From positions 33,514-97,513 of the forward strand of contig NZ_FOFB01000023.1 in the NCBI RefSeq assembly GCF_900110645.1: a stretch of DNA of 64,000 bases. The letters run 5' to 3'. Under the pieces are notes generated by a model. The model made no database searches and had not been told where the DNA came from. It was given only the letters and a program-made list of their open reading frames with translations. The DNA comes from Neolewinella agarilytica. Its GTDB lineage: Bacteria; Bacteroidota; Bacteroidia; Chitinophagales; Saprospiraceae. Below are positions 1-9,836 of the stretch, piece after piece. Position numbers and translations under genes: made by a program. Positions within the stretch are counted from its first letter, which is position 1, and every line of letters begins with the position of its first letter.

Positions 1-28
1 TTTTTCGATCATGTTGCTTATCCAGTAT

Positions 29-2830
29 ATGAAACTATCTCTCTGTTTTGCCACCCTCGTGTGTGTCTTGTTTTGTGGAACGCTATGTGCCCAGGTAACC
101 CTGAAGGGTAAAATTCTGGACGGTACAAACGGCGATGAACTAATCGGCGCAAGCGTTTTAGCCAAAGGAACAACAACGGGTACCGTTACCGATATTGACG
201 GTAGCTGGGAACTAACGGTTACTGGCTTGCCAACGATTCTGCAGTTCTCTTACATTGGCTATTCCCCTATGGAAGTAGAGGTTACTTCTTTGGATCAGGA
301 CCTGAACATTCGCCTCGGAGACAATGCCATCACCACGGATGTTATTGAGGTTAAGGGGCAACGCATAAGCGATAAACAGCGGCAAGCAGCACTTACGGTG
401 GAAACACTGGACGCTATTGCCATTAAAGAAACGCCAGCCGCTAACTTTTACGATGGTCTGGGTAGCCTGAAGGACGTTGACCTCACGGCCGCCAGCCTTG
501 GGTTCAAGATTGTCAATACCCGCGGCTTTAACTCTACTAACCCTGTGCGCTCCCTCCAGATCATTGATGGGGTAGACAACCAGAGTCCCGGCCTCAACTT
601 CTCCCTCGGAAACTTCCTCGGAGCCTCCGAACTGGACGTAAACCGCGTAAACCTGGTAGTGGGAGCTTCCTCTGCTTTTTACGGCCCGAACGCCTTCAAC
701 GGTGTTATTGCCATTGAAACCAAGGACCCTTTCCTGCAGAAAGGTCTGTCCGCACAAATTAAAGTTGCCGAGCGTAACCTGATTGAAGGCGGTTTCCGCT
801 GGGCCGATGCCCTGAAAAATAAGGACGGTAACGAGTGGTTCGCCTATAAGCTCAACGCCTTCGGCTTCCGGGCTGATGACTGGGTAGCTGACAACTATGA
901 CCAGGTCTTCGATACCGAAGTGCCGGCTACTAACCCCGGTGGGTTCGATGCCGTTAACCGCTATGGTGATGAAGCCAGCAGCTCTACTGATTTTGGCTTC
1001 CTCCGCACGCGGCCGGGCCTGGGGCATATCTTCCGTGGCGGCTTTAATGAAATCGACCTGGTGGATTATGACTCTCAAAACCTGAAGTTTGGGGCCGCTT
1101 TCCACTTCCGCTTGCAACCAGAGAAAACACTGGAAAGCACGGAGCTTCTGCTCACCTCTAATTACAGTACGGGAACTACGGTATATCAGGGAGACAACCG
1201 CTTCAGCCTGCGGGACATTCAGTTCTTCCAGCATCGGGTAGAGCTTCGCAAGCGGGACAACTTTTTCCTCCGCGCTTACGTCACCCACGAAGACGCGGGT
1301 AACAGCTATGACCCTTACTTCACGGCCATCAAGCTGCAGGAAGCCGCTAAAAGTGATGGTGCCTGGGCTGGTGACTACTCTGCTTACTGGCAATCGGTGG
1401 TTACTCCCCAGATTCGTAACCTAGAAGGATGGCCCAGCTGTTTCCCCGGAGACTGTACCCTCGCCGAACAGGACGCCCTGCAACGGGACTTCCTGGCCAT
1501 GCCCCAAAACGCCGTTTTATTACAGGAGTTCCACAACGATGCCCGCCAGGCTGCAAGCCTGGAGCGGGGCATTAATAGTCAGGACGAGTTCGTTGTAGGA
1601 ACGGACCGTTTCAACCGGGCCTTCGATAGTATCACCTCAACGCTGGCTAATGAAGGCGGTACCCGCTTTTTTGACCGCTCTGCCTTGTACCACCTGCATG
1701 GTGAGAAGAAGTTCGACAACGTTTGGACCCCCAATGAAGACAGCCGTCTGGAAGTAACCGTCGGTGCTAACGGGCGCTTGTTTACGCCCGATTCCCGCGG
1801 CACCCTCCTGCTGGATACCATGGGACGCAATATCGACACCTGGGAAGTAGGTGCTTACGGTGGAGGTACGCTTCACCTCAATAACAGATATAAAGTCAGT
1901 GCCAGCTTGCGGGCCGATAAGAACCAAAACTTTAACCTGCTCTTTAGCCCGGCAGCAAGTTTCGTGTTTACCCCTAACCCCAGCACAACTGCGCGGGTGT
2001 CTTTCAGTTCTGCCATCCGTAACCCTACCCTGAATGATCAATACCTGTTCTACAATGTAGGCCGGGCGATCCTGTTGGGTAATATTGATGGTGTTAGTGG
2101 GCTGACGACCGTTGAAAGTGTAAGAGATTTCTCTAATTCCGGAAACTCAGATGACCTGGTTTTCTTCGATGTTGACCCCATTCAGCCAGAACAGGTCCGG
2201 ACACTGGAAGTCGGTTACCGCTCTACGGTTTTTGAGAAGCTTTATCTTGATGCTACTTACTACTACAGCTTCTACCAGGACTTTATTGGCTTCAACCTTG
2301 GGGTAGATCTTGGCTTCGTTAATTCGCAGATTACGAGCGCTCAGGCTTACCGGGTTGCGGCTAACGCTACGGATCGGGTAACTACCCAGGGCTTCAGCCT
2401 TGGTGCAAACTACTATTTCGCGCGCTACTTCTCCTTAAACGGAAACTACAGCTGGAACACGCTGAATACGGCTACGGATGACCCCATTATCCCTGCCTTC
2501 AACACCCCTGAGCACAAGTACAACGTTGGCCTGAGTGGCCGGGATGTACCCTTCAGCTTACTCGGAGATGCCGTTAGCGAGTTCGGTTTCAGCATCGCCT
2601 ACAAATGGGTCGACGGCTTCATCTTTGAGGGCTCCCCGCAGTTCACGGGCTTTATTGAAAGCTATGGCCTGCTGGATGCACAGGTGAACTTCGAAATTCC
2701 TAAGATTAACACGGTTATTAAGATTGGCGCTTCGAACATTCTTGATAACCAGGTATTCCAAGTATACGGCGGGCCACAGATTGGCCGCCTTGCTTACTTA
2801 TCCGCTACCTATAACTGGAAGCGGAAATAA
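29..2830 (+). CDS. TonB-dependent outer membrane receptor with N-terminal carboxypeptidase-like domain
   Basis: An outer membrane receptor that would import a ligand using TonB energy. The 933-residue product has a signal peptide ending near LCAQ, then a carboxypeptidase-D regulatory-like domain (about residues 20-105). A plug domain follows (TRGFNS and IIDGVDNQSP motifs, and the VVGASSAFYGPNAFNGVIAIET stretch in part). The rest is a long beta-barrel rich in aromatic and Asn/Gly strands. The ATG at 29 is preferred to the in-frame ATG at 11 because it starts directly at the basic-hydrophobic signal peptide. It is 39 bases ahead of a secreted hydrolase-like gene and probably shares its transcript. 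The ligand cannot be told from sequence. No SusD-type partner is present, so this is not a classic SusCD pair. Confidence 0.93.
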   Translation: MKLSLCFATLVCVLFCGTLCAQVTLKGKILDGTNGDELIGASVLAKGTTTGTVTDIDGSWELTVTGLPTILQFSYIGYSPMEVEVTSLDQDLNIRLGDNAITTDVIEVKGQRISDKQRQAALTVETLDAIAIKETPAANFYDGLGSLKDVDLTAASLGFKIVNTRGFNSTNPVRSLQIIDGVDNQSPGLNFSLGNFLGASELDVNRVNLVVGASSAFYGPNAFNGVIAIETKDPFLQKGLSAQIKVAERNLIEGGFRWADALKNKDGNEWFAYKLNAFGFRADDWVADNYDQVFDTEVPATNPGGFDAVNRYGDEASSSTDFGFLRTRPGLGHIFRGGFNEIDLVDYDSQNLKFGAAFHFRLQPEKTLESTELLLTSNYSTGTTVYQGDNRFSLRDIQFFQHRVELRKRDNFFLRAYVTHEDAGNSYDPYFTAIKLQEAAKSDGAWAGDYSAYWQSVVTPQIRNLEGWPSCFPGDCTLAEQDALQRDFLAMPQNAVLLQEFHNDARQAASLERGINSQDEFVVGTDRFNRAFDSITSTLANEGGTRFFDRSALYHLHGEKKFDNVWTPNEDSRLEVTVGANGRLFTPDSRGTLLLDTMGRNIDTWEVGAYGGGTLHLNNRYKVSASLRADKNQNFNLLFSPAASFVFTPNPSTTARVSFSSAIRNPTLNDQYLFYNVGRAILLGNIDGVSGLTTVESVRDFSNSGNSDDLVFFDVDPIQPEQVRTLEVGYRSTVFEKLYLDATYYYSFYQDFIGFNLGVDLGFVNSQITSAQAYRVAANATDRVTTQGFSLGANYYFARYFSLNGNYSWNTLNTATDDPIIPAFNTPEHKYNVGLSGRDVPFSLLGDAVSEFGFSIAYKWVDGFIFEGSPQFTGFIESYGLLDAQVNFEIPKINTVIKIGASNILDNQVFQVYGGPQIGRLAYLSATYNWKRK

Positions 2831-2869
2831 AATCGATCAGTTTTATCGCTCTAAAAATGACTACGTATT

Positions 2870-4519
2870 ATGATTAAAAAGCTTACTTCACTTCTAGTGC
2901 TGTCGCTTCTCCTGGTGGGAGGGCTGATGGCGCAGACCCGTTACGTTGATAAGGTGTTTTCCGATGTATCCGTTGAGATGGATCTGACTTACTCCACCAA
3001 CATCGATCCGCTGGCCATTTCTCAGGGAGCTACGGGGCCGACTCCACAGCTAATGAATGTCTATCAGCCAGTGGGAGATACGGTGGATACCCGCCCGGTG
3101 GTAGTGGTTTTCCATACCGGAAACTTTCTTCCTCAGTACTTCAACGGAGGCCCCTACGGTGCTCGTAATGACTCCGCTGTCGTAGAAATCACGACTCGCC
3201 TGGTAGAACGCGGGTACGTTGGTATTGCAGCCACTTACCGTAAAGGATGGCAGCCAACGGCTGCTGCGGATTCTATCCGTACCGGTAGCTTGCTCCAGGC
3301 AGTATACCGTGCCTCTCAGGATGCTCACGCTATGGCCCGTTTCCTACGGAAAAGCGTAGCGGAAGAGGGCAATCCTTACGGCATTGATACCAGCCGGATC
3401 GTCTTCTTTGGCATCGGCTCCGGTGGTTACGTTGTGCAGACGCACAATTACCTGGACCGGACCGACGAAATCCTCCAGAACCTGAATTTTTACACCCCCT
3501 CCGGCATTCCACTGGTAAACGAGAGCGTCAATTCTAACCCACAGGGTACCATCCTGACGATGCAGAACGTACCTAACCACGTAGGGTACAGCTCTGAGGT
3601 TGCCTTTACCTACAATGTTGGTGGCGCCCTTGGCGATACGCTCTGGATGGATGGAACGAGCAATGAAGCTCCCGCTGCATCACTGCACTCTTTATCTGAT
3701 CCATTTGCCCCCTTTTACGCAGGTACCGTAATTGTACCTACTAACCCTCCCATGCCGGTAGTAGACGTACAAGGTTCTAACCTGGTGATGCTACGTGCGA
3801 ATGCAAGAGGAAATAATGATGTTCTTGCTCCGGCGAATGCATTGTCACTCGATCCCATTTTTGATCCACTGTCCAGTGTTCTTAACCAAATCACTGCTGG
3901 CTATAAAACCGTACAAACGATGTCTCCCATCCAGACCGCTACGGCTGATGTTTTCCAGCTGGGACAAGATAACCTGTGGACGGTTCTCCGTACCGCTGGT
4001 GGCGAAACCGGTGCATCCGGCGCTACGAGTGGCCTTCAGAACTGGTTTGACGAGGCGACGCTACGTGGTACTATCGCGGCAATCAATGCTGCTATTCCAG
4101 ATGCTAACCTGAGTGCGGATGATATCATCAACGGCGAAGACCAGACGAACCCAAACCGGGCAAACCCCACTGCTGCCAAGGCATTCGTTGACACGATCAT
4201 GGCTCACTTCATTCCACGTGCTTACTACGCTCTGGATATTGACGCGCTTGTTTCCACCAACGACCTGATCAGCAACCAGTCTATCGGCCTGGAGGTATTC
4301 CCTAACCCCGCCAGCGAAGGTTTCACCGTTCGTACGGAGCAGGGACACCCCATCCGTTCCCTGCGGGTAATGGACATGAACGGTCGCATCGTTACTTCCC
4401 TGACGGGCATCAATGCTACCTCACGTTTCGTAAACCGGAATAACCTTCCGCGCGGAGCCTATCTCCTCCAGATCCAACTGGACGAAGGAACGACGGCCCG
4501 TAAGCTAATTCTTGAATAA
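2870..4519 (+). CDS. Secreted alpha/beta-hydrolase-like protein with T9SS type A sorting tail
   Basis: A 549-residue exported protein: signal peptide (cleavage near LMAQ), an alpha/beta-hydrolase or carboxylesterase-like region, then a C-terminal T9SS sorting domain from about residue 470 (EVFPNPASEGF at its start, RKLILE at the end). Hydrolase-like signs are VVVFHTGNF (oxyanion-loop position), a DAHAMARFLR helix and FFGIGSGGYV at the usual nucleophile elbow. The elbow is atypical: the canonical G-x-S-x-G would here read I-G-S-G-G, so catalysis is uncertain. The family assignment is by inference; secretion by T9SS is much firmer. It follows the TonB receptor closely on the same strand, and a strong terminator lies 28 bases after its stop. 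Confidence 0.82.
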   Translation: MIKKLTSLLVLSLLLVGGLMAQTRYVDKVFSDVSVEMDLTYSTNIDPLAISQGATGPTPQLMNVYQPVGDTVDTRPVVVVFHTGNFLPQYFNGGPYGARNDSAVVEITTRLVERGYVGIAATYRKGWQPTAAADSIRTGSLLQAVYRASQDAHAMARFLRKSVAEEGNPYGIDTSRIVFFGIGSGGYVVQTHNYLDRTDEILQNLNFYTPSGIPLVNESVNSNPQGTILTMQNVPNHVGYSSEVAFTYNVGGALGDTLWMDGTSNEAPAASLHSLSDPFAPFYAGTVIVPTNPPMPVVDVQGSNLVMLRANARGNNDVLAPANALSLDPIFDPLSSVLNQITAGYKTVQTMSPIQTATADVFQLGQDNLWTVLRTAGGETGASGATSGLQNWFDEATLRGTIAAINAAIPDANLSADDIINGEDQTNPNRANPTAAKAFVDTIMAHFIPRAYYALDIDALVSTNDLISNQSIGLEVFPNPASEGFTVRTEQGHPIRSLRVMDMNGRIVTSLTGINATSRFVNRNNLPRGAYLLQIQLDEGTTARKLILE

Positions 4520-4546
4520 GGAATGTAGCGGTTGACCGCTTTCGAT

Positions 4547-4590
4547 AAAAAGCCTCCACTGTCCTTTTCCGGATGGTGGAGGCTTTTTTA
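4547..4590. terminator. Strong intrinsic terminator, probably bidirectional
   Basis: AAAAAGCCTCCAC pairs with GTGGAGGCTTTTTT around a 16-base loop. Runs of A before and T after the stem let it work on both strands, ending the receptor/hydrolase transcript (plus) and possibly the GAF gene transcript (minus, stop at 4693). Confidence 0.92.
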
Positions 4591-4613
4591 ATGTCCGGAA
4601 ACCCAAAATTTTG

Positions 4614-4632
4614 GGGCGCTGACGCGGGTGCA
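4614..4632 (+). repeat. Family A dispersed motif, spacer 3 (TGA)
   Basis: GGGCGC-TGA-CGCGGGTGCA. A full match to the 19-base motif found through the window, lying between convergent genes and 61 bases past the stop of the minus-strand GAF gene. Confidence 0.75.
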
Positions 4633-4692
4633 GTGATCGCTCTTAGATAGCAATGGAATCTATCACTGCGTGCTATTCGATCAGGATGCTGC

Positions 4693-7110
4693 TTAGTCTT
4701 CTACCTCTACACTGTCTTCCTCAATGTTAACCTTAAAGCGTAGCGCCCTTAACCCATTAACGGATTGTAATGGATCGAGCACCCATTCTTCGATTTCTCC
4801 ATCAACGTAACCTGCCTGCTGGAGATAGTCAAGGTAGTCCATGTACTCGTCCCGGTCCCGGTCATTAAGGTAAACAATGCTGATCTGATTAGCCAGCGTC
4901 AACCGTTCGGCTCCCTGCCGGATGGTGGCTTTGTCAATGCGCTTTTTGAGAATCTCGTAACGGACGTTATAGTCGCCATCTACATCAAAGCGCTTTTCGT
5001 CCATCCGGAACTTGATGTCCAGCGGAGAAGTATAGGCAAAAATCAGCTGAGCAGTACGCAGCGGCATGGGTAGCTCTTTACTGGTCTGATTGACCAGCCT
5101 GGTAGCTTTGCACATGTCAATGAGCTGAGAGAGGCGGAGGTTCTTTAAATGGACGTCGCTAAACTCTCTGTCTTTGACGAGGCTCTGGCCAGCGTAGATC
5201 TCATATTCCACCCCGTCCGTCTTGTATTTTTCGTAGTAGTGTGGCATAGTGGCCTGGGAGGCCTGGTCGCGCTCAGAGAAAAATTTGCTCAGTACCCGGT
5301 TGAGTTTTTGTACGCTCTGCTCATAGTCTCGCCGGACCCGGTAGAAAAGACCGAGGTCGGGGTCCAGGCGCATAAAGTAATTGTCGGCCAGCTCCTTTAG
5401 CTCAGCATTCTGATTACCTAATTGACTCACCAGCGGGGTGATGTGCTTATGTACCAGCTCTCCGAAACTTATCTCATGGCTGTTGTCGAAGGTGTCTACC
5501 TCCGTCGCCAGATAGTTGTCAATGCGCATGATCACTTGCTGGATAAGTGGAAAGTCTACCAGGTCCAGCGCTCTCACGAGGAAAAAACGCCCCGCTCGCA
5601 TGTTGTCAAACAAGTCCTGATAGATCGCCGCATTCCGTAGTTTACTACTGCCAACGATATCCGCCTGTCCGTAAAGTGGGTAGACCTCTTTGAAGGCGAT
5701 TACCTCGGGCTGATCCTGTATGCCTTCTTCCTGTCGCTGCAGAATGTCGAAGGCCGCTTCCGTAAATTTCCACTCAATGCTTGGGTGCAGACTGGTGTAC
5801 TGTTCCCGCATAATGGCCTCAATACGGTTGTCAATGTATTCCCGGCTGCGCTCTACGGCAGTGCGAAACAAACCTCTTATTTCCCGGAATTTGATCTCCA
5901 TGAAGGCATTAATGCCGTAGGGAATGGGAGATCCCAGTTCTGCTAAGCCAATCACGTTCTTATTTTGATCCAGCAGAGGAGCAATGAGAATACTACGAAT
6001 GCCTCGTTTCACTAGCAGCTTCTCCAACTTGGTGGGGCGCTGAATGGCGGTAAGGTCTTCAACAATCAAAACCTCTCCGGATTGGAAGGCCTGATCATAA
6101 ATACTGCCGCGATAAATTTCCTGGGTAAGACGATCAACACTGTCGGACAGGAAGTTGAATCGAATACGGTACTCATGATCTACCGCGCGGCTGTTCGGGT
6201 AATCAACGGCCGCCAGGCCTAACTGTAAGTCTTTATTCTGAAAGTGTACCCGGATGAGATCCGCTAACTCAATGACTTTTTCTACGTCTAGAATCGCATT
6301 CCTGCTGATGAGCCGGTGCTTAAGCTGGCTTAGCGCCTGCTCTTCCGTTACTTCCGTAAGGTCAGATATGTGAAGGCCGTGAAAAGCAAATTTTTCGGGG
6401 GGCAGGAGCTCAAGCCAAAGCGCCGTATCGGAAATGTTATGGAGCAGGCGTTGAATTTGTTTCTTACCCAATTTAGGAACCTCCCCTTTTGTGATTACCT
6501 GAATGAACCTTTCGTCCATCGTTGGCTTGTAAAAACGGCGTAAGCCCGTTTTCAAATCAGGAACAGTTAGCATGGCAGAAGGCTTAACGTCAACCTCCAC
6601 ACCATAAATCTGCCGCAAAATCTGACAGCCAACCATTACAACCTGGCGGGACATCACCTCCTCCATTTTATTGCTGAAAGAGAAGCAGGCGTCTTTCATG
6701 TTCATCAGTTCGGCCATAGCCGGACTGACGTAGATAGGGTTAAACTCAAAAGGCTTACTAAAACGGATCAGCTTCGTCTCCCGATCAGTAGGTGGAACGA
6801 GAAAGAGCATGATGAGCTCCATTGTCTCCTTATGTTTCTCTAAGGTAGAGAGAGCTTTTATTGGCGCCCGTAGTTCCGGCGTTTGCTCAACTCTGCGCAT
6901 GATCTCCCTGGCAATATACCGGATACCAAAATCCGGAGAGTCCGTGGCTTTTTCGATCCGTTGAAAGATAAGCTCCAGGGATAGCACATTGTCATAAGGA
7001 ATCTTGAAGGGGTCATCCCCCGAGTCCGAACCGCTAACTTCCTTTCCGGGGAAGTTAATGGGTATGTCTGCCAGGCCGGTAGGCTGGCCCAGGGTCATTT
7101 CAAGCTCCAT
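4693..7110 (-). CDS. Large GAF-domain protein of unknown function
   Basis: An 805-residue cytoplasmic protein with no signal peptide or membrane segment. A GAF-like domain spans about residues 285-435, seen in the GEVLIVEDL, IRSILIAPLL and NVIGLAELGS pattern, which is typical of GAF core strands. The regions on either side are largely helical and belong to a long-protein type I associate with Bacteroidota but whose role is not known. The ATG at 7110 (MELEMTLG) is chosen because the 85 codons upstream are compositionally odd and a TACTTTTG promoter element lies inside them. It has no kinase, cyclase or output domain that I can see, so whether it senses a ligand or is structural is open. Confidence 0.8.
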   Translation of the reverse strand: MELEMTLGQPTGLADIPINFPGKEVSGSDSGDDPFKIPYDNVLSLELIFQRIEKATDSPDFGIRYIAREIMRRVEQTPELRAPIKALSTLEKHKETMELIMLFLVPPTDRETKLIRFSKPFEFNPIYVSPAMAELMNMKDACFSFSNKMEEVMSRQVVMVGCQILRQIYGVEVDVKPSAMLTVPDLKTGLRRFYKPTMDERFIQVITKGEVPKLGKKQIQRLLHNISDTALWLELLPPEKFAFHGLHISDLTEVTEEQALSQLKHRLISRNAILDVEKVIELADLIRVHFQNKDLQLGLAAVDYPNSRAVDHEYRIRFNFLSDSVDRLTQEIYRGSIYDQAFQSGEVLIVEDLTAIQRPTKLEKLLVKRGIRSILIAPLLDQNKNVIGLAELGSPIPYGINAFMEIKFREIRGLFRTAVERSREYIDNRIEAIMREQYTSLHPSIEWKFTEAAFDILQRQEEGIQDQPEVIAFKEVYPLYGQADIVGSSKLRNAAIYQDLFDNMRAGRFFLVRALDLVDFPLIQQVIMRIDNYLATEVDTFDNSHEISFGELVHKHITPLVSQLGNQNAELKELADNYFMRLDPDLGLFYRVRRDYEQSVQKLNRVLSKFFSERDQASQATMPHYYEKYKTDGVEYEIYAGQSLVKDREFSDVHLKNLRLSQLIDMCKATRLVNQTSKELPMPLRTAQLIFAYTSPLDIKFRMDEKRFDVDGDYNVRYEILKKRIDKATIRQGAERLTLANQISIVYLNDRDRDEYMDYLDYLQQAGYVDGEIEEWVLDPLQSVNGLRALRFKVNIEEDSVEVED

Positions 7111-7168
7111 GTTGAGTAAACGTCTTGATACATAAAAAGGATGGCAAAGGCTGTATTGAGGCTCACGG

Positions 7169-7176
7169 CAAAAGTA
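7169..7176 (-). promoter_or_regulatory. Candidate -7 element for the GAF gene
   Basis: Minus-strand TACTTTTG matches the Bacteroidota consensus TAnnTTTG and lies 58 bases before the chosen ATG at 7110. No clear TTTG is found at the -33 position, so support is partial. The rest of the 356-base gap 7111-7466 holds only this element and the hairpin at 7399-7434. Confidence 0.5.
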
Positions 7177-7398
7177 TTTTCTTTCGCACTCCGGGATGGA
7201 GGCTATCTTACCCACTTCTGCGCGGAAAACAACCGTTGTTGTATTTGTGACGTCCGAATACTCAACTGGTTGCTTTCGGCGGGTCGGCGGATAAATGGCT
7301 TGTTCCCCTCTGTTATCCCTGTGTGGAATGACCTCAGGTCTTCGCCTGTCGCCTTTACTGACCAACCAACTTTAGCAGATGCGTGGGCCTTAAACGAA

Positions 7399-7434
7399 AG
7401 CAGCACCCAAAGCCCGAAGGCTCTGCGTGCTGCT
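7399..7434 (-). terminator. Hairpin downstream of pgk, possible terminator
   Basis: On the minus strand AGCAGCAC and GTGCTGCT pair around an inner AGAGCC-TTCG-GGCTTT hairpin, about 33 bases after the pgk stop. It is followed by TTCGTTT rather than a clean T-run, so termination is likely but not certain. Confidence 0.5.
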
Positions 7435-7466
7435 ATCATGGTGTGCTTTCCTGTTTGGAAGGCTGC

Positions 7467-8681
7467 CTATCCCTGGATGGCTTTTATCCCAGGAAGAACT
7501 TTACCTTCAAGAAGTTCGAGCATCGCGCCACCTCCGGTAGAAACGAAGCTAACTTTACTGGCAAGGCCAGCCTGGTTAATGGCCGATACGGAGTCACCTC
7601 CACCAATCAGGCTGTAGGCGTTATTTTCCTGGGTAGCTTTGGCTACGGCGTTCGCAATGGCGTTGGTGCCAATGGCAAAGTTGCTCATCTCAAAAACGCC
7701 CATCGGGCCGTTCCAGAGGATTGATTTGCTGTCGGCTATCACCTCGCTAAAGTTAAGAATGGACTGCGGGCCAATGTCTAAGCCTTCCCATTCGTCTCCT
7801 ATTTCACCGGCAGCAACAACGTCACTGGGTGTTTCATTAGCGAAGTCCTTCCCGACTTTGGTGTCTACGGGGAGGTAAATATTCGTGTTGTTGGCTTTCG
7901 CTTTTTCAAGTAGTTCAAGGGCTTTGTCTGTCTTGTCCCGTTCTACCAGCGATTTACCAACCTTACCACCCTGGGCCAGGCTAAAGGTATAGGCCATGGC
8001 TCCGCCAATGATGATATTGTCAGCAAAGTCCAGCAGTTTCTCCAGCAGTAAGATCTTATCACTCACCTTCGCGCCACCAACGATGGCCGTAACGGGGTGC
8101 TCAGGGCTGTTCAGCAGCTTTTCTGCGCCCGCCAGCTCTGATTCGATCAGGAAACCGAATGACTTGGCCTCAGCGTCAAAAAAACGGGCTACGGTAGCCG
8201 TCGAGGCATGTTCCCGGTGAGCAGCACCGAAAGCATCGTTGACGTATACATCGGCCAGTGCGGCCATCGCCTTAGCCAGGTCTTCGTCGCCCTTCTCTTC
8301 CCCGGCATAGAAGCGGGTGTTCTCGAGCAGTAAAATCTGCCCGGACTCCAGGGCCGCAACGGCTGCTTTGGCTTCTTCTCCAATGGTGTCCGCTACGAAA
8401 TTAACCTGGCAGCCGACGTGGTCCTCCAGCGTTTGCACCACGGGGGCGAGGCTGAAGGCCTCTTTATTAATCGTCCCGTCCTCATTCTTTTTCTTCTGCG
8501 GACGTCCCAGGTGAGACATCAGGATGACGGCAGCTCCCTGCTCCAGCAGGTATTGGATGGTAGGTACTGCCTTTACAATACGGGTGTCGTCCGTAATTTT
8601 TTTATCGCCGTCCAGCGGCACGTTGAAATCTACGCGAACGAGAACTTTCTTACCGGATAAGTCGAGGTCTTTGAGAGACAT
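7467..8681 (-). CDS. pgk: Phosphoglycerate kinase
   Basis: Glycolytic kinase that moves phosphate from 1,3-bisphosphoglycerate to ADP. The 404-residue product shows the N-terminal VRVDFNVPL motif, the SHLGRP substrate loop, LLENTRFYAGEE, the ATP-side VGGAKVSDK motif and a C-terminal GGGDSVSA loop, all at normal spacing for a full-length bacterial enzyme. The ATG at 8681 (MSLKDLDLS) is chosen; an in-frame ATG 57 bases upstream would add a stretch read from low-complexity leader DNA. It follows gapA on the same strand with 104 bases between, so the two are probably co-transcribed, matching consecutive steps of glycolysis. Confidence 0.98.
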   Translation of the reverse strand: MSLKDLDLSGKKVLVRVDFNVPLDGDKKITDDTRIVKAVPTIQYLLEQGAAVILMSHLGRPQKKKNEDGTINKEAFSLAPVVQTLEDHVGCQVNFVADTIGEEAKAAVAALESGQILLLENTRFYAGEEKGDEDLAKAMAALADVYVNDAFGAAHREHASTATVARFFDAEAKSFGFLIESELAGAEKLLNSPEHPVTAIVGGAKVSDKILLLEKLLDFADNIIIGGAMAYTFSLAQGGKVGKSLVERDKTDKALELLEKAKANNTNIYLPVDTKVGKDFANETPSDVVAAGEIGDEWEGLDIGPQSILNFSEVIADSKSILWNGPMGVFEMSNFAIGTNAIANAVAKATQENNAYSLIGGGDSVSAINQAGLASKVSFVSTGGGAMLELLEGKVLPGIKAIQG

Positions 8682-8724
8682 AAGTAAAGGGGATAAGGGA
8701 AGGAAAGGATAAGGGAGAATAAAA

Positions 8725-8762
8725 GAGTAAGGGAGCAAAGGAGAAACGTTTCTCCCTTACTC
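8725..8762. other. Nested inverted repeat between gapA and pgk
   Basis: GAGTAAGGGAG (8725-8735) pairs with CTCCCTTACTC (8752-8762), and inside is the 16-base palindrome GGAGAAACGTTTCTCC (8740-8755). It lies in a purine-rich gap that would be transcribed between the two glycolytic genes; a processing or attenuation role is possible but unproven. Confidence 0.55.
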
Positions 8763-8785
8763 CCTTTCTCAGCTTTAAACCTTTA

Positions 8786-9778
8786 TTACATCGCAGCAAT
8801 GCGCTCACACAGGTCAGCAAGGCGGGCAGAGTAACCAGCTTCGTTGTCGTACCAGCTAACTACTTTGACGAGCTTACCAATCACCTTGGTCTGTCCTTCG
8901 TCGTAAAGGCTGGAGTACTTGCTGCCAACGATGTCAGAGCTTACGTAGGGATCCGTTACGTAGGCAAGGATACCTTTCATCGGACCTTCAGCGGCGGCTT
9001 TGTAAGCAGCGTTGATTTCTTCCAGGCTTGCTTCCTTCTTCAGGGTAACACAAAGGTCAGTGAGGGAGCCGGTAGGTACGGGAACACGCATGGCTCCACC
9101 ATCGAGCTTACCATTGAGGTGCGGGAGTACGAGACCAACGGCCTTTGCCGCACCGGTGCTGGTAGGGATGATGTTGATGGCTGCAGCGCGGGCGCGGCGC
9201 AGGTCCTTATGTGGGCCGTCCTGAATGTTCTGGTCAGCAGTGTAGGCGTGCACGGTGGTAATCAGGCCCTGCTCAACACCAAAGGCGTCGTCAAGAACTT
9301 TTACCAGCGGAGCCAGACAGTTGGTGGTACAGCTGGCGTTGGAGTATACGTCAGTACTGGCGTTCAGTACTTCTTCGTTTACGCCGAGTACCACAGTAGC
9401 AACGTCTCCCTTACCTGCCGGAGCAGAAATGAGAACCTTCTTACAGCCAGCAGCAATGTGCAGGCGGGCTTTGTCCTCATCACGGAAACGACCAGTACAT
9501 TCCAGTACTACGTCGACCTTAAGGTCTGCCCATGGCAGCTTACTGGGGTCAGGCTGGCTCAGCGCGTCGATCTTCTTTCCATCAATGTAGATGTAGTCAT
9601 CATCAGCACTTACCTCTCCGGCGTAATTACCCTGTACGCTGTCGTACCTAAATAGGTGAGCGAGGGTCGCGTTGTCCGTCAAATCATTAACAGCTACTAC
9701 GTCGAGGCCTTTCTCAAGCAGGTTACGAAGGGTAATTCGTCCGATGCGGCCGAAGCCATTGATTGCAATTCTTGCCAT
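8786..9778 (-). CDS. gapA: Glyceraldehyde-3-phosphate dehydrogenase, type I
   Basis: Oxidises glyceraldehyde-3-phosphate to 1,3-bisphosphoglycerate with NAD. The 330-residue protein carries the dinucleotide-binding GFGRIGR at residues 8-14, an acidic residue in NDLTD near 32 that favours NAD over NADP, the catalytic SNASCTTNC with Cys150, and the conserved C-terminal WYDNEAGYS. Start and length match the family. It is the first gene before pgk. Its upstream region holds a good Bacteroidota promoter about 150 bases from the ATG, giving a long leader that contains a family A repeat. Confidence 0.98.
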   Translation of the reverse strand: MARIAINGFGRIGRITLRNLLEKGLDVVAVNDLTDNATLAHLFRYDSVQGNYAGEVSADDDYIYIDGKKIDALSQPDPSKLPWADLKVDVVLECTGRFRDEDKARLHIAAGCKKVLISAPAGKGDVATVVLGVNEEVLNASTDVYSNASCTTNCLAPLVKVLDDAFGVEQGLITTVHAYTADQNIQDGPHKDLRRARAAAINIIPTSTGAAKAVGLVLPHLNGKLDGGAMRVPVPTGSLTDLCVTLKKEASLEEINAAYKAAAEGPMKGILAYVTDPYVSSDIVGSKYSSLYDEGQTKVIGKLVKVVSWYDNEAGYSARLADLCERIAAM

Positions 9779-9836
9779 TTCTTGGGGGGAATTTTGTCTT
9801 AATGCGAGTTAAGGATGCAACTGTGCTTGGCATTTT

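Noticed and set aside
212..1393. Long open frame on the minus strand inside the TonB receptor gene
   Set aside because: Antisense shadow of a gene with strong codon bias; the product shows no domain and the sense frame is clearly real.
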